Assembly (NCBI GenBank): GCA_048393175.1
Contig: DBFJJM010000035.1
Span: 1 to 17,817, forward strand
Reading direction: 5' to 3'
DNA from: Merdicola sp048393175
Lineage (GTDB): Bacteria > Bacillota > Clostridia > TANB77 > CAG-508
DNA: 17,817 nt
How positions within the stretch are numbered: position 1 is the first letter of the stretch; each line of letters starts with the position of its first letter. Shown piece by piece: positions 6,508 to 13,359 of this stretch. Position numbers and translations under genes: made by a program. Below the pieces are notes generated by a model. That model worked only from the letters and a program-made list of their open reading frames with translations. It did not search any database and was not told the DNA's origin.

Positions 6508-7923
6508 TTACTTTTTCGTATTTACTTCTAGTATTTTATCAATTAACCCGCAGCTTTCTTTTCCTTCATAACATGCATTTTCTGTTACACAAGTAGCACC
6601 CAGTCCCTTTCCGATAAGAGGAGCTACTTCTTCTACTTGTTTTTTCATTTCTTTTGCAATCTCTCTAATTTGCCACTGTGCTTTATTGCAACAACGAAGT
6701 CTAGTAACCCATGCTAGCGTTCTTGCATTCATAGTAGTTAATACATTACACATTTGCCCTCCTAAATAGAAATAGACTAAATCTTCCTCAAACACTCCTA
6801 GCTCTTTAAATGTTTCATACATTTGTTTATTTTTCTTAAATGCTTCTACATATTCTTTTTGTGCTATTTGTTTTACACTCTTAGGAATAATATAATTATC
6901 TAAATCCCACATTGGTGTAAACTCTGGAATCAAAAGAGAATGCATACGATGTCTTGTTAGATGAGTTAGAATGGATAACGAAATAGGAATTTGGAAAGTA
7001 AAGCTTACTTGTTCTAGTTCTCTTCTTTCTTCTTTCTTTAAAATACTTTTCATCATCTTTTCTCTATATTGTGGGTCTTTCTCTTGCATTTTTTCTAACA
7101 ACTCTTCTGCCTTTTGTTCCTTACATTGATAGTGGTACATAATATTACTTTTCATCACCACATCATCTGCATGTGGTGTATAGGAAAGCATTCTTACTTT
7201 TTCTTCTATTTCTATTTTTGGTCTTTTAACCAAAGATTCTAAATAAGAAAAAGAATCCTCATCCTCCATTTTTGCCTGTTCAATGCTTTCTACTAAATAA
7301 GGGATATCTTTTTTAACAAGCTCTACTAACCTATTTCCTAATTCTTTTGCTTCTGCTATTTTACTAACACTTCCATATAATAAAGAAAGAATAAGCTTTT
7401 CTAATTCTCTTGCATCTAATCCCATAATAATATTACTATGATAGGAATAGGGTAAAACAAAACGAGCATCTTCTACATTCATTCCCTTGTCTACCATATC
7501 GGCATAAGTAGAAAATAGATATTTCATATGCTTTTGATATTTGTCTTGTAGTATTTCATTTTGGCTATGAAGTTTTCCCTTTGTATCGCGAAAAGTAGGT
7601 GTATAATATCCTACATTTCGAAAATCCACCTCTCTTCTTGATTTTATAGTAAAAGAGGTAAGTCTACTTGCAATAATGGTTTGTTCTATAATAGGAGAAA
7701 CATCACATAAAGCAAACACTAAATAGTCATGCTCAATGATGGATTTATGACCCATTTTAATAATTCGTTTAATTAATTTTAAATTACTTTCATAATCATT
7801 ACAGCTTTCTAACACCTCAAATACATTTCCAGGAAAACGAGATAATTTTCCCGCTGCTGCTACTTTTTGAATTCTTGTTTCTAATTCTTCTTTTGTTGTT
7901 TCTCCTAATCGTTTTACTTCCAT
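6508..7923 (-). CDS. Tandem ThyX-like protein (two thymidylate synthase-type halves, degenerate motifs)
   Basis: This 471-aa protein is about twice the length of the FAD-dependent thymidylate synthase ThyX. The N-terminal half has GHKSIIEHDYLVF (58-70), then ASRLTSFTIKSRR (85-97) in place of the RHRxxSxNExSxR signature, then ARFVLP and LDARELEKLI. The C-terminal half has THLTRHRMHSLLIPEF (320-335), then MNARTLAWVTRLR and AQWQIREIAKEM (398-426). The N-half keeps R87, S90, S95 and R97; the C-half keeps R324, H325, R326 and S329. Both lack the Asn-Glu pair. Three cysteines close the protein (GATCVTENACYEGKESC). ThyX methylates dUMP to dTMP with folate, FAD and NADPH; whether this protein does so is uncertain. 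ATG at 7921-7923 has GGGGGAG upstream and its own promoter, so it is transcribed alone. Confidence 0.8.
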   Translation of the reverse strand: MEVKRLGETTKEELETRIQKVAAAGKLSRFPGNVFEVLESCNDYESNLKLIKRIIKMGHKSIIEHDYLVFALCDVSPIIEQTIIASRLTSFTIKSRREVDFRNVGYYTPTFRDTKGKLHSQNEILQDKYQKHMKYLFSTYADMVDKGMNVEDARFVLPYSYHSNIIMGLDARELEKLILSLLYGSVSKIAEAKELGNRLVELVKKDIPYLVESIEQAKMEDEDSFSYLESLVKRPKIEIEEKVRMLSYTPHADDVVMKSNIMYHYQCKEQKAEELLEKMQEKDPQYREKMMKSILKKEERRELEQVSFTFQIPISLSILTHLTRHRMHSLLIPEFTPMWDLDNYIIPKSVKQIAQKEYVEAFKKNKQMYETFKELGVFEEDLVYFYLGGQMCNVLTTMNARTLAWVTRLRCCNKAQWQIREIAKEMKKQVEEVAPLIGKGLGATCVTENACYEGKESCGLIDKILEVNTKK

Positions 7924-7953
7924 CTTTTCTCCCCCTACTCATTTATTTATCTT

Positions 7954-7983
7954 ATCATATCGCATTTTATCTTTCTTTGTAAA
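7954..7983 (-). promoter_or_regulatory. Promoter of the tandem ThyX-like gene
   Basis: On the minus strand TTTACA (7978-7983) and TATGAT (7954-7959) are separated by 18 bases, about 30 bases before the ATG. Confidence 0.6.
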
Positions 7984-8046
7984 TACTTTTCCATAAAACA
8001 GTTATTTCTTCCGTTCTTGCCTTGTCTTAATTCTTTCTTAATCATA

Positions 8047-8075
8047 TTTACAAAAGTCGTTTTTTTTGATATTAT
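8047..8075 (+). promoter_or_regulatory. Promoter of the type-IV ABC-like membrane protein gene
   Basis: On the plus strand TTTACA (8047-8052) and TATTAT (8070-8075) are separated by 17 bases, 27 bases before the ATG at 8103. Confidence 0.6.
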
Positions 8076-8102
8076 GTATCCATTGAAAACAGGGGGATAA
8101 AA

Positions 8103-8666
8103 ATGGAACCAAAACAACAAGCACTATGTTTAAAAAGGCAATTAAAACCATATCAAATGTATCTACTTTATTTTTTCCTTTATGCTATGATAGGATGGAT
8201 AATGGAGACCATTTATGCTGCTTTAGTATTAGGTGGTTTTCATAAACGAGGTTTTTTATTAGGACCCATTTGTCCATTATATGGTTTTGGTGCTTTAATG
8301 CTAATTACGTTTCTAGGAAAATATCGAGAAAATAAAACCAAAACATTTTTGATTGCTGGAATTTTGTTTTCTGTTTTTGAATATATTACAGGATACGCTT
8401 TAGACGCTTTATTTAAACTGAAATTCTGGGATTATACAAATGACTTTTTAAACCTAAATGGTAGAATTAGTATTTTGTATTCTGTTGCTTGGGGCGTGAT
8501 TGCTATTTTATTTTTAAATTACTTACATCCTCATGTAGAAAAGAAAGTAAATTCTGTGTTAACCAAAATTCCCTATAAAATTCAAGTTTCCTTAATAGCA
8601 CTTTTATCTACTTTATTTCTGGTAGATTTAGTGTTTTCTTGTATCAAATATCTAACTTTGTCTTAA
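8103..8666 (+). CDS. Small membrane protein of the 'putative ABC-transporter type IV' family
   Basis: This is a 187-aa protein with about five hydrophobic segments (roughly residues 19-42, 58-72, 83-100, 121-140 and 160-182). It has the family hallmarks: GWIMETIYA (31-39), then HKRGFLLGPICPLYGFG (47-63), then FEYITGYALDALF and a WDY...N.NGRI run near residues 109-121. The ATG has AGGGGG eight bases upstream and a clear promoter. The family (PF06541-type) is named from weak resemblance to transporter subunits, and no biochemical role is established to my knowledge; no ATPase partner is next to it. It ends in a strong terminator at 8687-8710 and is transcribed alone. Confidence 0.8.
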   Translation: MEPKQQALCLKRQLKPYQMYLLYFFLYAMIGWIMETIYAALVLGGFHKRGFLLGPICPLYGFGALMLITFLGKYRENKTKTFLIAGILFSVFEYITGYALDALFKLKFWDYTNDFLNLNGRISILYSVAWGVIAILFLNYLHPHVEKKVNSVLTKIPYKIQVSLIALLSTLFLVDLVFSCIKYLTLS

Positions 8667-8686
8667 AAAGTAGAATCTTTTTATGG

Positions 8687-8714
8687 AAAGTCTAGAATTT
8701 TCTAGACTTTTTTT
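8687..8714 (+). terminator. Intrinsic terminator after the membrane protein gene
   Basis: AAAGTCTAGA (8687-8696) pairs with TCTAGACTTT (8701-8710) around an ATTT loop, followed by more T and a T-rich stretch on the plus strand. Confidence 0.85.
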
Positions 8715-8731
8715 GATTTTCTTTGTATAAT
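8703..8731 (+). promoter_or_regulatory. Probable promoter of the RelA/SpoT-like gene
   Basis: A perfect -10 box TATAAT lies at 8726-8731. The -35 box is weak (TAGACT, 8703-8708, 17 bases away) and sits inside the right arm of the preceding terminator. Confidence 0.5.
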
Positions 8732-8760
8732 ATTAGATACCATTTAAAATTGTTTTACAA

Positions 8761-8767
8761 AAGGAGA
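8761..8767 (+). promoter_or_regulatory. Ribosome binding site deciding a TTG start
   Basis: AAGGAGA lies nine bases before the TTG at 8777. The frame is open further upstream to a TTG at 8723, but that codon overlaps the -10 box and has no binding site. Confidence 0.65.
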
Positions 8768-8776
8768 GAAAACATT

Positions 8777-9622
8777 TTGAGTAGCTCAAAAAAGCAAGCA
8801 AGACAAGAGTTTATTGCTAATCTTACTGATTCAAAATCTGAATTTCATTCAGAACCTTATCGTATCGATATAACTAAATATCCCAATAAACAAAAAAGAA
8901 AAGAAAAATTATTACAAATTATTAATTATTATCAAAGTGAAGAGTTAAAAAAGGAATATAAAGAAGACTTTTTAGAAGATTTTGTTTCTTTAAAACAAGA
9001 ATTTCCTAATATTGATTTTGATTTTTCAGGACGTTTTAAAAGTTTTCCAAGTTGCCTTGAAAAAATGCATCGTAAAATACGTCAGGGTGGTTCTGGCAAT
9101 TCTTATGACTTTTTCGCTAGTAAAATCGTTATTTATTCTATAGATGGAAAAACAGAGGAAGAAGAATTAATAAAAGCTTGTTATCAGATGCGTGATTTTC
9201 TTGCTTCTTATCGAAGTACTACTCCAGAATTTCTTCGAAAGAGAAAAGACTATATTCAAAAGCCAAAAACGAAAAAACAAAAACCACAAAAAACAGTAAA
9301 AGCAAAATCCAATATAAGAAAAAAATATGTTGCTTCACAAAAAATAACTGAACAAATTATTTATCAAGCTCTTCATCTTACTAGAATTCATCAAAAAAAA
9401 TTTGCCTCAGAAGTACAAATTCGTACTTTTCGTATGGAAGAAGCACAGCAATATGGTGCTTCAAGTCATGATAAAATATATAAAAAAGGGTCTGGATTGA
9501 AAAATATCCCTACTTTCCTTTCTATTACTCAAAATCGAAGAACCGGGCTTTTTCAAGTTTATGAAACTGACCCTGAAACAGCAAAACAATTAGTTCAATC
9601 CTACCGTGATGCTTTAGAATAA
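8777..9622 (+). CDS. Divergent RelA/SpoT-type (alarmone synthetase-like) protein with a basic insert
   Basis: This 281-aa protein carries the (p)ppGpp synthetase pattern in order: GRFKSFPSCLEKMHRK (85-100), the R-x-K-x3-S nucleotide loop; YDFFASKIVI (110-119), where D111 matches the catalytic metal-binding Asp and K116 replaces the usual Arg; CYQMRDF (135-141); DYIQKPK (158-164); YQALHLTRI (196-204); and EVQIRTFRMEEAQQYGASSHD (212-232), with E212 as the second catalytic acid. About 30 residues rich in Lys (165-195) separate DYIQKPK from YQALH, which are nearly adjacent in classical RelA and small alarmone synthetases. No hydrolase, TGS or ACT domain is present. Synthesis of (p)ppGpp or a related nucleotide is plausible because both acidic residues remain, but the divergence leaves inactivity or a new product possible. 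Start TTG at 8777 is set by the binding site. Confidence 0.75.
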   Translation: MSSSKKQARQEFIANLTDSKSEFHSEPYRIDITKYPNKQKRKEKLLQIINYYQSEELKKEYKEDFLEDFVSLKQEFPNIDFDFSGRFKSFPSCLEKMHRKIRQGGSGNSYDFFASKIVIYSIDGKTEEEELIKACYQMRDFLASYRSTTPEFLRKRKDYIQKPKTKKQKPQKTVKAKSNIRKKYVASQKITEQIIYQALHLTRIHQKKFASEVQIRTFRMEEAQQYGASSHDKIYKKGSGLKNIPTFLSITQNRRTGLFQVYETDPETAKQLVQSYRDALE

Positions 9623-9643
9623 CCTTTTTACTTGATGAATCAC

Positions 9644-9683
9644 AAAAAACCAGAGAAAAATATTTTTCTTTCTCTGGTTTTTT
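9644..9683. terminator. Bidirectional terminator between convergent genes
   Basis: AAAAAACCAGAGAAA (9644-9658) pairs perfectly with TTTCTCTGGTTTTTT (9669-9683). Because the outer arms are A-run and T-run, the hairpin has a U-tail in both directions. It serves the plus-strand RelA-like gene and the minus-strand methyltransferase. Confidence 0.9.
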
Positions 9684-9684
9684 A

Positions 9685-10272
9685 CTATTTCTTTATGCTT
9701 ACAGCAAGCCCATCTCCTATTTCTAAAATTTGAGTTTCTAGACTGGGTTCTTCTTGCACTAATTTTAAATATTCTCTTAAATGCGTTACTGCTGTTCTTT
9801 GTTTATGTTTGTTGTAATCCCCCAATACATATCCTTTATATAACACATTATCTGCTAGAATCATTCCATCTGGCTTTACTAAACGCATTGCCTGTTTGAA
9901 GAAAAAAGGATATTTTCCTTTTGCTGCATCAATAAAAACAATATCATACTTCTTTTGTATAGTTGGAAGAATTTCTACTGCATCTGCTAGTATAACATGA
10001 ATTTTATCTTGTAAATTCATATTTTGTATGTTTTCTACTGCTTCTTGATAACGTTCTTGCTCTCTTTCTATGGTATCTATCACACCATTTTGAGCTAAAT
10101 ACTCAGAAAAACAAATAGCAGAATAACCTACTGCTGTTCCAATTTCCAAAAAAGAAGTGGTTTTTTTCTTACGTAAAAGGGTTGCAATGTATTCTAATGT
10201 ATCATCCATAATAATAGGAATATGTTCGTCTAATGCTTTTTGTTTTATTTTTGCTAATTGTTCCTGATTCAT
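9685..10272 (-). CDS. trmR: SAM-dependent O-methyltransferase, TrmR/YrrM-like
   Basis: This is a 195-aa class I methyltransferase of the O-methyltransferase_3 / YrrM type. Motif I is FLEIGTAVGYSA (41-52) and binds SAM. The acidic end of strand two is IDTIERE (65-71), and KYDIVFIDAAKGKYP (108-122) gives D115. MILADNVLYKG (137-147) gives D141 and N142, the usual metal-binding pair of cation-dependent O-methyltransferases. In B. subtilis the close relative YrrM (TrmR) methylates ho5U34 in tRNA to mo5U34, the step after U32-family hydroxylation. The U32 gene at 5080-6309 in this window supports that role. It lies 51 bases after typA on the same strand, with a terminator-like hairpin in the gap and no promoter seen, so its expression probably depends on read-through. 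The ATG has AAGGAG 11 bases upstream. Confidence 0.82.
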   Translation of the reverse strand: MNQEQLAKIKQKALDEHIPIIMDDTLEYIATLLRKKKTTSFLEIGTAVGYSAICFSEYLAQNGVIDTIEREQERYQEAVENIQNMNLQDKIHVILADAVEILPTIQKKYDIVFIDAAKGKYPFFFKQAMRLVKPDGMILADNVLYKGYVLGDYNKHKQRTAVTHLREYLKLVQEEPSLETQILEIGDGLAVSIKK

Positions 10273-10301
10273 ATTTTTTCTTACTCCTTTTCCAAAAAAG
10301 T

Positions 10302-10320
10302 AAGCGGTGTCTAACCGCTT
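10302..10320 (-). terminator. Intercistronic terminator between typA and the methyltransferase gene
   Basis: On the minus strand AAGCGGT (10314-10320) pairs with ACCGCTT (10302-10308) around a five-base loop, followed by ACTTTTTT. The AAGGAG of the methyltransferase gene follows almost at once, leaving no room for a promoter after the hairpin. Confidence 0.7.
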
Positions 10321-10323
10321 TTC

Positions 10324-12135
10324 CTATCTTCTTGCCATTCTTTCTCTTGTTTTGGTATCTAAGATTTTCTTTCTTAAACGAATAGATTTTGGTGTCACTT
10401 CTACTAATTCATCATCTTGGATAAATTCGATGGCTTTTTCTAGTGACATTTGAACAGGTGGGACTAGTCTTAATGCATCATCTGAACCAGAAGCTCTTGT
10501 ATTGGTTAAGTGTTTTTCTTTACATACATTAATTGCTAAATCTTCTGACCTAGAATTTAATCCTACAACCATTCCTTCATATACCTCTATGCCAGGTCCT
10601 ATAAATAGTTCTCCTTTATCTTGAGCGTTATATAACCCATATGTTACCGATTTTCCTGCTTCAAAAGCAACAATCGTTCCTCTTACACGAGAAATAACCT
10701 CTCCTTTAAATGGTTCATAGGAATCAAAAATATGGTTCATGGTTCCGTTTCCTTTTGTGTCTGTCATAAATTCTGTTCGATAACCAATTAGCCCTCTAGA
10801 AGGTATCTTAAATTCCACTTTTGTATGACCTTCTTCTGCTGGTTCCATATTTAACATTTCTGCTTTTCTTTTTCCTAATTTTTCAATTACATTTCCAATA
10901 CATTCATCTGGAACATTTACTACTAATCGTTCAATTGGCTCACACTTTACTCCACCAATTTCTTTATAGATTACTTTTGGACGAGAAACTAATAATTCGA
11001 ATCCTTCTCTTCTCATTGTCTCAATTAAAACAGTTAGGTGTAATTCGCCGCGTCCTGCTACTTCAAAAGAATCTGGTGTGTCGGTTTCTTTGACACGCAA
11101 GCTAACATTTCTTTCTAGTTCTTTGAATAAACGCTCACGAATATGTCTTGAAGTAATAAACTGTCCTTCTCTTCCTGCAAAAGGTCCATTGTTTACACTA
11201 AAAGTCATAGAAACAGTTGGTTCATCAATATCTACAAACTCTATTTTTTCTGGATGTTCCATATCACAAATGGTTTCTCCAATATTAATATCCGAAATAC
11301 CAGATAATTCAATAATATCTCCTGCTCTAGCTTCTTCTACTTCTACTTTATTTAATCCTACATGAGTATAAAGCTTAACGACTCTAGCATTTACAATTTT
11401 GTCCTCTTTTTTGCAAACCACAACCGGCATGTTGGCTTTTATTTTACCTCTTTCTAACCTTCCTACTGCAATTCTTCCTACATAATCATCATAATCAATA
11501 TTGGAAACTAACATTTGAACCGGTCCTTCTTCATCACAAGCAGGAGGGTTAATTTCGTTAATAATAGTTTCAAAAATACAGTTAATATTATCACTTGGTT
11601 CATCTAGTTTCATTTTTGCAATTCCATTTTTAGCAGAAGCATAAATCACTGGAAATTCTAGTTGTTCATCATTTGCATCTAATTCAATAAATAGTTCTAG
11701 TACTTGGTCTACCACTTTTAATGGGTTAGAACCTGGTCTATCTATTTTATTAATTACAACAATTGGCTTTAAATTTAAAGCTAGCGATTTTTTGAGTACT
11801 TCTCTTGTTTGTGGCATGGGTCCTTCGAAAGCATCTACTAATAGTAAAACACCATCTACTGTTTTTAAAACTCTTTCTACTTCTCCGCCAAAATCGGCAT
11901 GTCCTGGTGTATCTACAATATTAATTTTAACTCCATTATACATAACAGAAGTATTTTTAGATAAAATTGTAATTCCTCTTTCTTTTTCTAAGTCATTCGA
12001 ATCCATAATTCTTTCTGCTACTTGTTCATTTTCACGAAACACGTGACTTTGCCTTAATAAGGCATCTACTAAAGTGGTTTTACCATGGTCTACGTGTGCA
12101 ATAATTGCTATATTTCTTATCTTTTCATTTCTCAT
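10324..12135 (-). CDS. typA: Translational GTPase TypA/BipA
   Basis: This is a 603-aa protein, the usual full length of TypA/BipA. The GTPase motifs are intact: AHVDHGKT (13-20), RGITI (53-57), DTPGH (75-79), NKID (129-132) and SAK (167-169). Domains II (about 200-290), III (about 300-385, with AGRGELHL) and V follow, and then the TypA-specific C-terminal domain ending ETRERMARR-like (TRERMARR). TypA is an EF-G-like ribosome-binding GTPase involved in ribosome assembly and in stress or cold adaptation. It starts 8 bases after the stop of the S1 gene; its Shine-Dalgarno (AAAGGGGA) overlaps the last codons of that gene, so the two are translated together. A terminator-like hairpin follows its stop. 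There are no unusual substitutions in the motifs I can see. Confidence 0.97.
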   Translation of the reverse strand: MRNEKIRNIAIIAHVDHGKTTLVDALLRQSHVFRENEQVAERIMDSNDLEKERGITILSKNTSVMYNGVKINIVDTPGHADFGGEVERVLKTVDGVLLLVDAFEGPMPQTREVLKKSLALNLKPIVVINKIDRPGSNPLKVVDQVLELFIELDANDEQLEFPVIYASAKNGIAKMKLDEPSDNINCIFETIINEINPPACDEEGPVQMLVSNIDYDDYVGRIAVGRLERGKIKANMPVVVCKKEDKIVNARVVKLYTHVGLNKVEVEEARAGDIIELSGISDINIGETICDMEHPEKIEFVDIDEPTVSMTFSVNNGPFAGREGQFITSRHIRERLFKELERNVSLRVKETDTPDSFEVAGRGELHLTVLIETMRREGFELLVSRPKVIYKEIGGVKCEPIERLVVNVPDECIGNVIEKLGKRKAEMLNMEPAEEGHTKVEFKIPSRGLIGYRTEFMTDTKGNGTMNHIFDSYEPFKGEVISRVRGTIVAFEAGKSVTYGLYNAQDKGELFIGPGIEVYEGMVVGLNSRSEDLAINVCKEKHLTNTRASGSDDALRLVPPVQMSLEKAIEFIQDDELVEVTPKSIRLRKKILDTKTRERMARR

Positions 12136-12143
12136 TTTCTTTT

Positions 12144-13253
12144 TTATTCCCCTTTTTCGCTTTGTTCTTTGTATTCGTTACTAGTACCTTCTAATTCACG
12201 AATGGATAATTCTAATTTTCGATTTTCCTTATCTAACTCTAAAATTTTGGCATTGATCCATTGCCCTAAAGCAAGTTCTTCTTCTGGTTTTGTAATTCTT
12301 CGTTCGCATATTTGTGAAATATGCACTAATCCCTCTATTCCCGGTTCTAATTCTACAAAAACACCAAAAGGCATAAACTTTATGACTTTCACTTTTACCA
12401 CATCATTGATATGATACTTTTGTTCTATCTTCTCCCATGGGTCTGGTCCTTTTCCCTCATAAGTTAATTTCATTCTTTTATTTTGTCTATCCACATCTAA
12501 GGCTTTTACTTTAATAACTTGTCCTAATGTTAATAATGCATTGGTATTGACATTTCTTTCCCATGTAATTTCAGAAACATGAAGAAGTCCTTGCACTGGT
12601 CCTAAATCCACAAAAGCACCATAAGCACTAATACTAGTTACTTTTCCTTCATATTCTTTTCCTACTTGTGCTTGCTCCCAAAACAATGCTTCTTCTTTTT
12701 GTTTTTGCTCTTCTTTTACTACTTTTACAGAACCAATTATTTTTTTAGCTTTTTCATCATATTCGATGACCTTAAAAGAAATCGTCTTTCCTTTATAGTC
12801 TTCTATATTTTCTGCTCTTGTAATTCCAGATAAAGAAATCGGAATAAAAATACGAATTCCTCTATATAGAACAATAAAGCCATTATTTGAAACATTATAA
12901 ATTGGCTCCACAAATATATATCCTTGTTTTACTTTTTGGTCAAAGTCTTGTTTTGCCTCTTTATATTTTATCTTTTTACAAGAAAGTAATACATTTCCTA
13001 CTCCATCATTTGTCTTAACCACAGTTGCTATCATTTCGTCTCCTATTTTTACAAGCTCATTTGGGTCTTCTTGTTCTTGAAAAGAAAATTCTTCTTTTGG
13101 AATAATACCATCTGCTTTATATCCTAAATCAAGAATAATTTCTCCTTGAGCTGTAATAGAAAGAACCTTTCCCTTCACTGTTTTTCCTACACGAATCGAA
13201 GGAATATTCTGCTGTAAATATTGTGTAAAATCTATTTCTTCTTTATTTGACAT
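12144..13253 (-). CDS. rpsA: S1 RNA-binding protein, four S1 domains (RpsA/YpfD-like)
   Basis: The protein has 369 residues and four S1 repeats at about 20-95, 107-178, 196-266 and 281-354. Repeats three and four are the most canonical (GKVTSISAYGAFVDLG and VKVIKFMPFGVFVELEPGIEGLVHIS); the second is divergent. This size and order match the short Firmicute S1-like protein encoded next to cmk (YpfD in B. subtilis), not the six-domain proteobacterial S1. It is expected to bind mRNA at or near the ribosome. I start at the ATG at 13251-13253 (MSNKEEIDF), with an imperfect AGGATGG eight bases upstream. The frame is open to 13307, but that ATG has no binding site and would add a basic stretch atypical of the family. 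A perfect promoter lies at 13331-13359, and typA follows in the same transcript. Confidence 0.9.
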   Translation of the reverse strand: MSNKEEIDFTQYLQQNIPSIRVGKTVKGKVLSITAQGEIILDLGYKADGIIPKEEFSFQEQEDPNELVKIGDEMIATVVKTNDGVGNVLLSCKKIKYKEAKQDFDQKVKQGYIFVEPIYNVSNNGFIVLYRGIRIFIPISLSGITRAENIEDYKGKTISFKVIEYDEKAKKIIGSVKVVKEEQKQKEEALFWEQAQVGKEYEGKVTSISAYGAFVDLGPVQGLLHVSEITWERNVNTNALLTLGQVIKVKALDVDRQNKRMKLTYEGKGPDPWEKIEQKYHINDVVKVKVIKFMPFGVFVELEPGIEGLVHISQICERRITKPEEELALGQWINAKILELDKENRKLELSIRELEGTSNEYKEQSEKGE

Positions 13254-13318
13254 AAAATACACCATCCTAAAAATTTTTCTATCTTTTGTTATGCTTTTTG
13301 CTTGCATCTATATCTAAA

Positions 13319-13349
13319 AAGCTGTTTAATATTATATATTAAACAGCTT
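13319..13349 (-). terminator. Palindromic terminator at the end of the kinase/acyltransferase gene
   Basis: On the minus strand the 14-base arm at 13336-13349 pairs perfectly with the arm at 13319-13332 around a three-base loop, followed by TTTTT. The first arm includes the stop codon of the upstream gene. The same DNA carries the -10 box of the rpsA promoter, so it might instead, or also, be an operator. Confidence 0.65.
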
Positions 13350-13359
13350 CATTTGTCAA
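13331..13359 (-). promoter_or_regulatory. Perfect consensus sigma-A promoter for rpsA-typA
   Basis: On the minus strand TTGACA (13354-13359) and TATAAT (13331-13336) are separated by exactly 17 bases. The -35 box lies in the last codons of the upstream gene, and the -10 box lies at the loop of the terminator palindrome. Transcription would start near 13324, about 70 bases before the rpsA ATG. Confidence 0.85.

Noticed and set aside
8723..8776. Longer start of the RelA/SpoT-like protein at a TTG
   Set aside because: The codon overlaps the TATAAT -10 box, so it could not be in the transcript; the AAGGAGA at 8761 fixes the later TTG.
13254..13307. Longer N-terminus of the S1 protein
   Set aside because: The ATG at 13307 has no ribosome binding site and lies only about 17 bases from the predicted transcription start; the later ATG fits the family start.
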